From assembly GCF_004123145.1 (NCBI RefSeq), contig NZ_SDKC01000001.1:1941501-2005500 (forward strand): a stretch of 64,000 bases of DNA, written 5' to 3'. Shown piece by piece: positions 43,460 through 52,191 of this stretch. Both the position numbers and the translations under genes were made by a program. Position 1 is the first letter of the stretch; each line of letters starts with the position of its first letter. The notes under the pieces are model-generated. The model was not told the origin of the DNA, did not search any database, and saw nothing but the letters and a program-made list of their open reading frames with translations. The DNA is from Blautia faecicola. Lineage in GTDB: Bacteria; Bacillota; Clostridia; Lachnospirales; Lachnospiraceae.

Positions 43460-44272
43460 ATGGCTGTGGAACATCCAAATACGGAACATACCACTGCACT
43501 TCGTATCTATTATTGCGGAAGGGAGCAATGTGCTCCCGGACATTTTTGGGGGCCGGCTATCCGCCCCCATTATTTACTTCACGTGATTTTGCACGGAAAG
43601 GGGACCTTTTTGTATCATGGAAAAGAATATGCCCTTTCTTCCGGAGATGCCTTTCTGATCGAACCGATGCAGACACATTATTATCAGGCAGATAAAGAGG
43701 ATCCCTGGGAATATGCCTGGGTTGGATTTGACGGAAATTGTGTGGAAAAGATACTGAATACAACTGTCCTTCGCTCTTCACCGGTCTTTTACAGTCCATC
43801 GGATCTGTGCTGTCAGCCTATGCTCCAGCTGAATACCCTGTTTTTTTCCCCGGAGAAGAATCCTCTGGCACTCGCTTCTGCATTCTTACAGCTGTTTTCC
43901 TGTATGACCCGGCCGGAAAGCGGCGGGCGAAGCGATCATAACGAACAGTATTATCAGCGGGCACTTGAATATATCACCAACAATTATTCCTACAATCTCC
44001 GGATTCAGGATATTGCGGATTATATAGGTGTGGACAGAACGTATCTGTATAAGATCTTCATGCGGGAGGCACAGATTTCTCCCAAACAATATCTTCTCCA
44101 GTACCGGATCCGCGCGGCGGCAAAACTGTTGCAGACACAGGATTATACCGTGACAGAAATTGCCTATTCCTGTGGATTCCGTGATTCTGCTGCTTTCTGT
44201 TATCACTTCCGACAGCAGATTGGTATGACACCCCGACAGTACCGGGAAAAGATACGAAGTGGTACTTATTAA
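43460..44272 (+). CDS. AraC-family transcriptional regulator
   Basis: 270 residues: an N-terminal cupin ligand domain (HYLLHVILHGKGTFLYHGKEY) and a C-terminal double HTH (IQDIADYIGVDRTYLYKIF; VTEIAYSCGFRDSAAFCYHF). Such regulators usually sense sugars. It starts 14 nt after pyrI and may share its transcript, but no sugar genes adjoin it, so its targets are elsewhere. Confidence 0.92.
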   Translation: MAVEHPNTEHTTALRIYYCGREQCAPGHFWGPAIRPHYLLHVILHGKGTFLYHGKEYALSSGDAFLIEPMQTHYYQADKEDPWEYAWVGFDGNCVEKILNTTVLRSSPVFYSPSDLCCQPMLQLNTLFFSPEKNPLALASAFLQLFSCMTRPESGGRSDHNEQYYQRALEYITNNYSYNLRIQDIADYIGVDRTYLYKIFMREAQISPKQYLLQYRIRAAAKLLQTQDYTVTEIAYSCGFRDSAAFCYHFRQQIGMTPRQYREKIRSGTY

Positions 44273-44277
44273 ACTTA

Positions 44278-44332
44278 AAGAAGGAAGATATCGAGCCATC
44301 AGAATGATCGTGGTTTCGATATCTTCCTTCTT
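44278..44332. terminator. bidirectional terminator between araC-type gene and larB
   Basis: A 17-bp perfect stem (AAGAAGGAAGATATCGA and its complement) with a 21-nt loop, T-rich on the plus side. Confidence 0.88.
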
Positions 44333-44346
44333 TTTATTTTATCTTT

Positions 44347-45099
44347 CTATTTTTCTTTCAAACCCATCCGGTTGATCTGTGTCGCAATGTAACCGGCGCC
44401 GTAACCATTATCGATATTTACGGTTGCGATTCCGTTCGCGCACGAATTGATCATTGTAAGCAGTGCGGAGATTCCGTTCATGCTGGCGCCATAGCCAACC
44501 GAGGTAGGAACAGCGATCACCGGTTTGTTCACCAGACCGCCCAGTACACTTGCCAGCGCACCTTCCATACCTGCCACTGCGATCACACAGTTCGCATCCT
44601 GGATCGCATCCAGTCTGGCAAAGAGACGGTGGATTCCTGCCACACCGACATCATAAATCCGCTCTACTTTTGATCCGAAATATTCTGCCGTCTGTGCAGC
44701 CTCTTCCGCTACCGGGATATCCGCCGTTCCTGCTGTACACACAGCGATCAGACCAACACCCTCTTTCTTTTCTTTTTTCTCTATTTTCAGAATATGTGAA
44801 ATCGGATCGTACTGAATCTCCGGATAGATTTCTTTCAACATCTCATACTGCTGCTCGGAAGCCCGGGTTCCAAATACCTCTCCGTTTGCTTCATACAGCC
44901 GCTTTACGATCGGCACCAGATGTGCATCTGCCTTTCCGCTGCAGAAAATCACTTCCGGAAATCCGGAGCGGATCTGCCGGTGCATATCCAGCTTTGCATA
45001 ACCCATCTCGTCAAACGGAGCCTTCCGAAAATAATGCTCCGCTTCCTCGATAGAAATCTCACCCTGTTTTACTTTTTCCAATACTTCTCTTGTATCCAT
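44347..45099 (-). CDS. larB: nickel-pincer cofactor carboxylase LarB
   Basis: 250 residues from the ATG at 45099, which has AGGGTG upstream; a longer frame overlapping lon is less likely. The N-terminal helix region (EVIFCSGKADAHLVPIVKRL) precedes a PurE-like domain (GTADIPVAEEAAQTAEYFG; GMEGALASVLGGLV). LarB carboxylates and hydrolyses NaAD in making the cofactor of lactate racemase. No larA, larC or larE adjoin it in this window. Confidence 0.9.
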   Translation of the reverse strand: MDTREVLEKVKQGEISIEEAEHYFRKAPFDEMGYAKLDMHRQIRSGFPEVIFCSGKADAHLVPIVKRLYEANGEVFGTRASEQQYEMLKEIYPEIQYDPISHILKIEKKEKKEGVGLIAVCTAGTADIPVAEEAAQTAEYFGSKVERIYDVGVAGIHRLFARLDAIQDANCVIAVAGMEGALASVLGGLVNKPVIAVPTSVGYGASMNGISALLTMINSCANGIATVNIDNGYGAGYIATQINRMGLKEK

Positions 45100-45145
45100 C
45101 TCTTTGTTCACCCTGTTCTTTTCTGTCTGCTTCCTTCCCGTTCGT

Positions 45146-47407
45146 TCAGGCAAACACCAGTTTCATAACCTGCTCCACCGTCTCTACCGGGACAATTTCC
45201 AGTTTTTCTTTCACTTCTTCTGCTACTTCTTCCAGATCCCGTTCATTTTCCGCCGGAATCAATACTTTTTTGATGCCTGCCCGCTGTGCTGCCATCAGTT
45301 TCTCCGGCAGACCGCCGATCGGCATCACACCGCCACGCAGGGATACCTCACCGGTCATGGCGTATTCCGGGTTGATCGGTGTGTCCGTTACCAGGGAAGT
45401 CAGCGCTGTCACCAGTGTAATACCGGCGGAAGGACCATCTTTCGGAACCGCACCGGACGGCACATGGATATGCAGATCATTTTCTTTAAATAAATCCGCT
45501 TTGTCCGGGTAGCGTTTTTTCACCAGTGTGATCGCGATCTGTGCCGATTCTTTCATCACATCTCCCAGCTGTCCGGTGATGATGATCTTGCCGGATCCTT
45601 TCGTGAAGGAAGTCTCAATAAACAGGATCTCACCGCCTGCGCTGGTCCATGCCAGGCCGGTCATCACACCCGGCTGCGGATGTTTCAGGATCGTATCGTG
45701 AATGATTCCCTGTCCTAAAAACTCCTGCACCCGTTTTTCATTGACGGTAATACTCTTTTGTTCTCCTTTTACCAGTTTCACTGCCGCATGCCGGCAAAGA
45801 ACATCGATCTGTTTCTTTAAACCACGCACACCGGACTCTGCGGTATATTCTGCAATGACTTTTTCCAGCGCTCCATCGGTAACTTTCAAATTCTGCGCCT
45901 TGATTCCCATCGCTTTCATCGCCTTCGGAAGCAGATGTTTTCTCGCAATATGAAACTTCTCCACCGGTGTATACCCCGGGAACTGGATCACTTCCATACG
46001 GTTTAATAATGGTTCCGGAATCGTATCCGTACTGTTTGCCGTACATACGAAAAATACATTCGACAGATCATACGGTACATTCATATAATGGTCGGTAAAG
46101 CTGTAGTTCTGTTCCGGATCCAGCACTTCCAGAAGAGCACTCGCCGGATCTCCGCCGTAATCTTTCGCCAGCTTGTCCACCTCATCGAGTACCATAACCG
46201 GATTCTGTGCTTTGCTCCGTTTCATGCCTTCCATGATCCGGCCAGGCATCGCTCCCACATACGTTCTTCTGTGTCCACGGATCTCTGCCTCATCCCGGAT
46301 ACCACCAAGACTGATTCTCACATATTCACGGTGCAGCGCTTTCGCAATGCTCTGTCCGATACTGGTCTTACCGGTACCAGGCGCACCCACGAACAGCAGG
46401 ATCGAGCCGGACTGTTTTTTATTCAGTGCCATTACCGCAAGCTGCTGGATGATACGGTCTTTTACTTTTTTCAGACCATAGTGATCTTCGTCCAGAATCT
46501 CTTCTGCTTCCTGCAGATTAATCTCGGTCTGTTCCTCTGTCTTCCAGGAAAGGGAAGTCACAAAATCCAGATAATCGTACAGCATACCGTATTCGTGGCT
46601 GTCTTTTCCTTCCTGTTTCATTCGATTCAGAACTTTCTCCGCCTCTTTTCGGGCTTCCTCGTTCATACCGGACTGTGCGATCTTCGTCTCAAACTTCCGC
46701 ACATCCGAGATATTTTCCGGATGCATCTCATCGAGCTGCTGCTGCAACAGTTCGATCTGTTTTTTAATGGCAGATTCCCGGTACACCTGTTCATGAATCT
46801 CTTTCTGGGCTTCCTCGGCTTCTTCTCCCACCTGGAAGACCTCCATAAATTCATAAACAGCTTCCTCAATCTTTTTGCACCGTTCTCTCTTCGAATCTGT
46901 CTCTATGATACCATATTTTTCTTCCCATGTGATATTAAAATAAGATGAAAGCGCACATCCGATCTCTTCCACATTCTTCCAGTGCAGAATCACGCCACGC
47001 GCCCAGACGCCCCACGGAAATCCTTTGATAAACCGAAGAATATCCTGTTTCATTTTCTCAAACAGAGCCTTCGCCTCTTCCTTCGGGAAATCGTCCACAT
47101 CCGGAAGGATCGAAGCATCCGCCGTGATCACGCCGTCTTTCTCCAGCTCGATATCAGAGATTTGTACACGCTCTCTCACTTTCACGCGCACATTTCCCTC
47201 GTCATCCACGCTGTCGATCGCGCCGATCACACCGATCGGATAGAAATCATCCGGTGTCATCTGTTCCTTCTCTTCTTTTTCCATTACAAATAATATATCT
47301 TCTCCAACAGACTCTGCTGTTATCTCTCCACTGGGAAACACATCTTTTTTAAAGAAAAATGTCACACCTGGCAGTAACAACAGGTCAGAAATGGGCAATG
47401 TAATCAT
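45146..47407 (-). CDS. lon: ATP-dependent protease La
   Basis: 753 residues from the ATG at 47407, which has AAGGAGG upstream. The N-terminal LON substrate domain is shorter and more divergent than in Bacillus; the AAA module has GAPGTGKTSIGQSIA and the protease domain KDGPSAGITLVTAL with the catalytic Ser and a downstream Lys. It degrades misfolded and regulatory proteins. A CIRCE element in its leader points to HrcA heat-shock control. Confidence 0.96.
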   Translation of the reverse strand: MITLPISDLLLLPGVTFFFKKDVFPSGEITAESVGEDILFVMEKEEKEQMTPDDFYPIGVIGAIDSVDDEGNVRVKVRERVQISDIELEKDGVITADASILPDVDDFPKEEAKALFEKMKQDILRFIKGFPWGVWARGVILHWKNVEEIGCALSSYFNITWEEKYGIIETDSKRERCKKIEEAVYEFMEVFQVGEEAEEAQKEIHEQVYRESAIKKQIELLQQQLDEMHPENISDVRKFETKIAQSGMNEEARKEAEKVLNRMKQEGKDSHEYGMLYDYLDFVTSLSWKTEEQTEINLQEAEEILDEDHYGLKKVKDRIIQQLAVMALNKKQSGSILLFVGAPGTGKTSIGQSIAKALHREYVRISLGGIRDEAEIRGHRRTYVGAMPGRIMEGMKRSKAQNPVMVLDEVDKLAKDYGGDPASALLEVLDPEQNYSFTDHYMNVPYDLSNVFFVCTANSTDTIPEPLLNRMEVIQFPGYTPVEKFHIARKHLLPKAMKAMGIKAQNLKVTDGALEKVIAEYTAESGVRGLKKQIDVLCRHAAVKLVKGEQKSITVNEKRVQEFLGQGIIHDTILKHPQPGVMTGLAWTSAGGEILFIETSFTKGSGKIIITGQLGDVMKESAQIAITLVKKRYPDKADLFKENDLHIHVPSGAVPKDGPSAGITLVTALTSLVTDTPINPEYAMTGEVSLRGGVMPIGGLPEKLMAAQRAGIKKVLIPAENERDLEEVAEEVKEKLEIVPVETVEQVMKLVFA

Positions 47408-47433
47408 GATGTTTCCTCCTTGTTCTTCTTTTG

Positions 47434-47460
47434 TTAGCACTCATTCTTTACGAGTGCTGA
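47434..47460 (-). promoter_or_regulatory. CIRCE element (HrcA operator) of lon
   Basis: TTAGCACTC-N9-GAGTGCTGA, one base from the perfect CIRCE inverted repeat. It lies in the lon leader just after the start of transcription expected from the promoter at 47473-47500. Confidence 0.93.
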
Positions 47461-47472
47461 TTTTCATATTTT

Positions 47473-47500
47473 ATTCTATCACGTTCTGTTGAAAATGCAA
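47473..47500 (-). promoter_or_regulatory. lon promoter
   Basis: TTGCAT, 16-bp spacer, TAGAAT on the minus strand. Confidence 0.7.
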
Positions 47501-47561
47501 GTAAAATTCGTGAAAACCTTTCAAACTGCTATGTTATATAAACTCACATGCAGGCATGGAT

Positions 47562-47579
47562 TTTGGTTCATTGTTCACG
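47562..47579 (-). repeat. post-terminator 18-nt motif, copy 4 (diverged)
   Basis: CGTGAACAATGAACCAAA on the minus strand, next to the T-run of the terminator at 47587-47624. It differs from copies 1-3 only by transitions. Confidence 0.5.
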
Positions 47580-47586
47580 CAAAAAA

Positions 47587-47624
47587 AGAAAAGCAACCAG
47601 AACTCTAGATTCTGATCACTTTTC
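47587..47624 (-). terminator. terminator after the NlpC/P60 gene
   Basis: AGTGATCAGAA pairs with TTCTGGTTGCT (three wobble pairs), followed by TTTTCTTTTTTT on the minus strand. It lies about 130 nt past the stop codon; 47625-47751 holds nothing else recognisable. Confidence 0.7.
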
Positions 47625-47751
47625 TTTTATATCACAATATATATCATCTGGTCATTACATGAATCCTTCTGACGATACATCTACTGTGTTTCTACCTATT
47701 ATAATATTACCTGCTGAACCGTTAGATACTTTCAAAGTACCTGTATCACAA

Positions 47752-49182
47752 TCAGGTAAACCGGCGAATCGCAAGAATGGTCTTGCAGTTTGCGCTTCTG
47801 TCATGGGTAATTCCCCATTTACTTCCTTTTGCTTCCACGATTCCACCGTTACCGTCGTAGATTGCTACATGTCCGGAATAGCAGATGACATCACCTGCTT
47901 TTGCTTCGGACAGACTGGATACTGCCTTTCCAAGACTTCTCCATCCTGCGGATGTTGTATATCCACCACTGTATGCTCCGGTATTTTTCAGAACCTGATA
48001 TACAAAGTGAGAACAGTCAATACCATTGGTCAGAGAATTTCCACCCCATACATATGGGTTACCAACAAACTGATCGGCATAAGCTACGATAGCACTTCCG
48101 GATACTCCGCTGCTGCTTGTGGAACTGCTGGTGCTGCTGGAGCTTGCTGTACTGTTACTACTGCTTGAACTGCTGTTACTTGTTGTACTGTTATTTCTGT
48201 TGGAGCTGCTATTACTGTTGCCGGAACTGCTCTGTGAAGTTGAACTGCTGCTGGAAGAAGAACTTGCTGCGCTTGCCGCTGCCTGCTGACGGGCTGCTTC
48301 TTCTGCTGCCGCCTGCTGTCTTGCCGCTTCTTCCGCTGCTGCCTGACGGGCTGCCTCTTCTTCTGCCTGACGTTTTTCTTCTGCGATCTGATCCAGCTGT
48401 GCCTGCTGCTGGCTGATCAGGTTACTGATCTCAGCGGCCTGCTGCTGTGCCGTTGCAATCTGTGCTTCATAATCACTGCTGGTTGCTTTCTTCGCATCCA
48501 TCTGCGCCTGTAAGTCTGACTGCTGACTCTGCAGATCTGCCTGCTGGCTTTCCAGAGATGCTTCCTGTGCCTCCAGATCGCTCTTCTGATTTTCCAGATC
48601 TGCTTTCTGATTTTCCAGATCTGTCTTCAGATCAGACACCTGCTGTACTACTTCTTTAAAAGCTTCCAGCTGTTTTCTGTCATAGTCATGCATGCTCTGT
48701 GCATATTCCACTTTATTCAGAAGAGATGTGATACTGTCCGCACCGCTCAGCATATTCAGCCATGCTTCATTGCCACCGTTTTCATATATGTACTGGATAC
48801 GTTTCTTCATATCCGCATACTGCTTGTCGCGATCTGCTTCCGCAGCCTCCAGCTGACTGGTGGTTGTCTCGATCTCTCCCTCTTTTTCTGTAATATCTGC
48901 TTCTTTTTGTGCAATTCCATCTTCTGTACTTGCAATGTCTGTCTTGGTAGCATCAATCTGGATCATCAGGTCTACCATATCTGCATCCATAGCATTGATT
49001 TCTGACTGGATCTGCTGCTGCTGTTCAGACAGAGATGCGATTGTCTCATTCGTCTGACTTAACTGGCTCTCTGCCTGCGCCTTCTGCTGTTTGATATCGG
49101 ATTCCGTATCCGCAAAAACGGCAAATGACTGAGATACCATCATTACAAGTCCCAAAAACGCACATACTACTCTTTTTTTCAT
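47752..49182 (-). CDS. secreted NlpC/P60 endopeptidase with coiled-coil (PcsB/CwlO-like)
   Basis: 476 residues. A signal peptide (cleavage near AVFA|D, about 24) precedes a long coiled coil (about 28-285), an Ala/Glu-rich helix, a Ser/Asn-rich linker (about 290-355), and an NlpC/P60 domain with catalytic Cys in GIDCSHFVYQVL and His in YSGHVAIYDG. In relatives the coiled coil docks to FtsEX, which activates peptidoglycan cleavage. The promoter carries WalR-like sites, as expected for this family. Confidence 0.92.
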   Translation of the reverse strand: MKKRVVCAFLGLVMMVSQSFAVFADTESDIKQQKAQAESQLSQTNETIASLSEQQQQIQSEINAMDADMVDLMIQIDATKTDIASTEDGIAQKEADITEKEGEIETTTSQLEAAEADRDKQYADMKKRIQYIYENGGNEAWLNMLSGADSITSLLNKVEYAQSMHDYDRKQLEAFKEVVQQVSDLKTDLENQKADLENQKSDLEAQEASLESQQADLQSQQSDLQAQMDAKKATSSDYEAQIATAQQQAAEISNLISQQQAQLDQIAEEKRQAEEEAARQAAAEEAARQQAAAEEAARQQAAASAASSSSSSSSTSQSSSGNSNSSSNRNNSTTSNSSSSSSNSTASSSSTSSSTSSSGVSGSAIVAYADQFVGNPYVWGGNSLTNGIDCSHFVYQVLKNTGAYSGGYTTSAGWRSLGKAVSSLSEAKAGDVICYSGHVAIYDGNGGIVEAKGSKWGITHDRSANCKTILAIRRFT

Positions 49183-49230
49183 GTAAAACCTCTCTTTTTG
49201 TTGCCCTTGTTACTTTGTTTTTAATGACTT

Positions 49231-49283
49231 TGTAACAATTTCGTTACTTTTTACATACTAACACGTTCCCCCTGTAAATGCAA
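49231..49283 (-). promoter_or_regulatory. NlpC/P60 gene promoter with WalR-like site
   Basis: TTGCAT, 17-bp spacer, TAGTAT on the minus strand (49283-49255). Next to the -10, the plus strand reads TGTAAC-N5-CGTTAC (49231-49247), close to the WalR direct repeat; another GTTAC lies at about 49208-49212. Confidence 0.65.
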
Positions 49284-49403
49284 GAAGTATATCTCAGAAT
49301 TTGCAAAATGTTCACAGACTTTTCACATTTTCAGTGGATTTTGTTGATTTTTTCCTGAAATCTTCCGGTGTATCGCACTGCATATTTTTTCTTTTCCACA
49401 TGC

Positions 49404-49441
49404 AAAAAGAGAACCGATCTTTTCTCTTCGGTTCTCTTTTT
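49404..49441 (-). terminator. terminator of the P-type ATPase gene
   Basis: AGAGAACCGA and TCGGTTCTCT arms around a 10-nt loop, followed by TTTTT on the minus strand. Confidence 0.9.
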
Positions 49442-49476
49442 TAGAAAATTCCCTTTATTTACAGGCTTTTTTGCAC

Positions 49477-51552
49477 TTAATCAATCAGATTCTGCATACT
49501 CTTCAGTCCGATAACCAGAGTAGAAGTGTTATGCAGCAGTGCAGATGTCGTCGGCTGGATCATACCGGTTACACCAAGTGCGATCAGTCCGGCATTGACC
49601 AAAATGATCGAACGGTAGTTCTTATGAATCCGTTTCATCAGTCCGTTACTGATTGCTTTTAATGTAACAATTTCGTAAAGATTATCTGCACCAATTGTCA
49701 CATCTGCGATCTCACGGGCAATCTCCGCACCGTCACTGATTGCGATTCCGACATCTGCGGCAGACAGCGCCGGTGAATCATTGATACCGTCACCGATCAT
49801 GATGACTTTTCGTCCCGCTGCTTTTTCACGCTCTACAAATCCGGCTTTATCTTCCGGCAGTACCTCAGAGTAATACTCGTCAACACCGATCTGTGCTGCT
49901 ACTGCTTTTGCAGTACGCTCACTGTCACCGGTCATCATAACTACTTTGCTGATACCGGTACGTTTCAGAGAATTGATCACTGCAGATGCTTCCGAACGAA
50001 TCGGGTCATGAATGCAGATAACCGCAGCCAGTTCCCCTTCAATTGCCAGATACAGATGAGAATATTCTTCCGGCAGTGCCGCGAATTTTTCTTCCATACC
50101 TTCCGGGATCACACAGTGTTCATCTTCAAAGACAAAATGAGCACTACCGATGATTACTTTATGTCCATTGATCGTTGTGGAAATTCCATGTGCAACGATG
50201 TATTCTACTTTTGAATGCATCTCTTCATGGGAAATATTCCGTTTTTTGGCAGCATCAACAACAGCCTTTGCCATAGAATGAGGAAAATGCTCTTCCAGGC
50301 AGGCTGCAATACGAAGCAGGTCTTCTTCGGAACGGTCGCAGAATGTTTCGATTTTTGCAACCGTCGGCTCTGCTTTTGTCAGTGTACCTGTCTTATCAAA
50401 TACAATGGTATCTGCCTCTGCAATTGCCTCCAGGAATTTGCCGCCTTTTACGGTAATATCATAAAGGCTTGCTTCACGGATCGCAGAAAGTACGCTGATC
50501 GGCATCGCCAGTTTCAGTGCACAGGAGAAATCTACCATCAGTACCGCCAGTGTCTTGGTAACATTGCGTGTGATCAGATAGGTCAGACCGGTACCTGCCA
50601 GTGTATATGGAACCAGACGGTCTGCCAGATGTTCTGCTTTTCCTTCTACGTTGGATTTCAGTTTTTCAGATTCTTCGATCATTGTAACGATCTTTTCAAA
50701 CTTACTTCCGCCATTTACTTCTTTGACACAGATGGTCAGTTCGCCTTCTTCCACAACAGTTCCCGCATACGCATACTTCTGTGCATTTTTCTGTACCGGA
50801 ACAGACTCACCTGTCAGGGATGCCTGATTTACCATTGCATCTCCGGCCGTTACCACGCCATCGAACGGAATGACATTACCCATATGGACAACAATCTCGT
50901 CTCCTGCCTGGATCTGATCTGCCGGAACCAGGATCTCCTGACCGTCTTTTACCATCCATACTTTGGATACATGCAGTGACATGCTTCTTGCCAGATCATC
51001 CACTGATTTTTTATGAGTCCACTCTTCGAGAATTTCACCGATTCCCAGAAGGAACATCGTGGAACCTGCGGTCTCAAAGTCACCGCGGAAGATCGATACG
51101 CCGATTGCTGTTGCATCCAGAACCGGAACTTCCAGTTTTCCTTTTGCAAGTGTCCGCACGCCATGCCACAGATATTTCACTGATTTGATCGCTGTGATCA
51201 CAGAACGCACCGATACAGGAAGGAACATCTTGCTTCCCATACGCATGACCACTTTATTTACCAGTTTTTCCCAATATTCATTCTGTAGTTCACGACCGGA
51301 ATTCTTCAGATATACTTCCGGCACTTTGGCAGTCTCATAGTGGAATGCCTTCAGTGCCCGGATCACTTCTTCACGGTCACCTACAAAATTAATCGTGGCA
51401 TCCTGTGTTTTCTCCCGGACTTTTACGCCTGTTACCAGTTTCTGGCTGCTCAGATAATACAGTAACGTATCCGCCTGTCCAAATGTCATACGATTCTGAA
51501 GAAGATGGACACGCATACGTCCTTTAATTTCATGTTTAATTATAAATTTCAT
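49477..51552 (-). CDS. P1B-type metal-transporting ATPase with non-canonical SCA motif
   Basis: 691 residues. The N-terminal domain (1-75) has an HMA-like fold but no CxxC. The actuator TGESVPV, phosphorylation site DKTGTLT (Asp about 386) and hinge GDGINDSPALSAADVG are intact. In the sixth helix, where P1B pumps have CPC, CPH or SPC, it reads SCALKLAMP (about 343-351). This implies an unusual metal site. The neighbours are a DUF6110 gene 28 nt upstream, a Fur-like gene and the feo operon, so Fe, Mn or Zn traffic is likelier than copper. Metal and direction are not known. Confidence 0.88.
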   Translation of the reverse strand: MKFIIKHEIKGRMRVHLLQNRMTFGQADTLLYYLSSQKLVTGVKVREKTQDATINFVGDREEVIRALKAFHYETAKVPEVYLKNSGRELQNEYWEKLVNKVVMRMGSKMFLPVSVRSVITAIKSVKYLWHGVRTLAKGKLEVPVLDATAIGVSIFRGDFETAGSTMFLLGIGEILEEWTHKKSVDDLARSMSLHVSKVWMVKDGQEILVPADQIQAGDEIVVHMGNVIPFDGVVTAGDAMVNQASLTGESVPVQKNAQKYAYAGTVVEEGELTICVKEVNGGSKFEKIVTMIEESEKLKSNVEGKAEHLADRLVPYTLAGTGLTYLITRNVTKTLAVLMVDFSCALKLAMPISVLSAIREASLYDITVKGGKFLEAIAEADTIVFDKTGTLTKAEPTVAKIETFCDRSEEDLLRIAACLEEHFPHSMAKAVVDAAKKRNISHEEMHSKVEYIVAHGISTTINGHKVIIGSAHFVFEDEHCVIPEGMEEKFAALPEEYSHLYLAIEGELAAVICIHDPIRSEASAVINSLKRTGISKVVMMTGDSERTAKAVAAQIGVDEYYSEVLPEDKAGFVEREKAAGRKVIMIGDGINDSPALSAADVGIAISDGAEIAREIADVTIGADNLYEIVTLKAISNGLMKRIHKNYRSIILVNAGLIALGVTGMIQPTTSALLHNTSTLVIGLKSMQNLID

Positions 51553-51580
51553 AGAATAACACTGTCCTTGTGCAAGTTAA

Positions 51581-51907
51581 TTATGCTTCTGTAAAGTCTT
51601 CTTCTTCAGTCTCTTCTGTTTCTTCAGCTGTTTCTGTTACTTCTTCATCTTCTACAACTGCTGCTTTTGCTTCACGCTCTTCGTTGATCTGCTGAGCTTC
51701 TGCGTAGATATCTTCTGCATTTTCCTGAACAGATGTTACAACTTTCATGACACAGGATTTTGCACGCAGAACAGCTGCTGTGCAGTTTGCATAGAATTTT
51801 TTCGCATCATCACTTGCCAGAATCTTGATTCCTGCTGTACCGAACAGTACACCACCTGCGAAAATACCAGTTTTTTTTGCATCGAAATTTTTAAAAATGT
51901 TTGTCAT
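51581..51907 (-). CDS. DUF6110-family small membrane-associated protein
   Basis: 108 residues. An N-terminal hydrophobic helix (IFAGGVLFGTAGIKIL) is followed by a helical middle and a very acidic tail (EDEEVTETAEETEETEEED). It resembles DUF6110 proteins, which sit beside P1B ATPases that have an HMA-like domain without CxxC. Likely an accessory to the pump, perhaps presenting metal on its acidic tail (inference). The ribosome site is AAGGAGA. First gene of the pair. Confidence 0.75.
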   Translation of the reverse strand: MTNIFKNFDAKKTGIFAGGVLFGTAGIKILASDDAKKFYANCTAAVLRAKSCVMKVVTSVQENAEDIYAEAQQINEEREAKAAVVEDEEVTETAEETEETEEEDFTEA

Positions 51908-51948
51908 AATATTATCTCCTTTGTGTTTATCAAATTTGTTTACCTACT

Positions 51949-51976
51949 ATTATATCGCCCCGCGATAATTTCGCAA
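51949..51976 (-). promoter_or_regulatory. promoter of the DUF6110-ATPase pair
   Basis: TTGCGA, 16-bp spacer, TATAAT. An inverted repeat TTGAGA-N5-TCTCAA (51991-52007) lies upstream and may bind a regulator. Confidence 0.65.
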
Positions 51977-52025
51977 GAACTTTTTTCTAATTGAGATTTT
52001 TTCTCAAAAAGAAATCCCGGAGGGG

Positions 52026-52191
52026 CTAGAGCGTGTTTGAAAAATCATTTTCGCAATCTGTAAGCCCCACTTTGCGGTATATTTTACCCTTATTCGGTTG
52101 CCGTAGCCCGCTACGCCGCCCTCATTCGGATAAAATCTCCCACAAACTGGGACTCACAGCTCACGAAAAGCCTTTTTCAGACACGCTCTAG
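52026..52191. repeat. 166-bp CTAG-ended inverted-repeat element, copy B
   Basis: Same length and ends as copy A at 37579, with one mismatch in the 19-bp terminal repeat. The inner CGTAGCCCGCTACG hairpin and the CCCACTTTGCGG segment are conserved. Its CTAG end contributes the TAG stop codon of the Fur-like gene (52190-52188). Confidence 0.8.

Noticed and set aside
48110-48300. Low-complexity repeat as an independent element
   Set aside because: It encodes the Ser/Asn linker of the NlpC/P60 protein.
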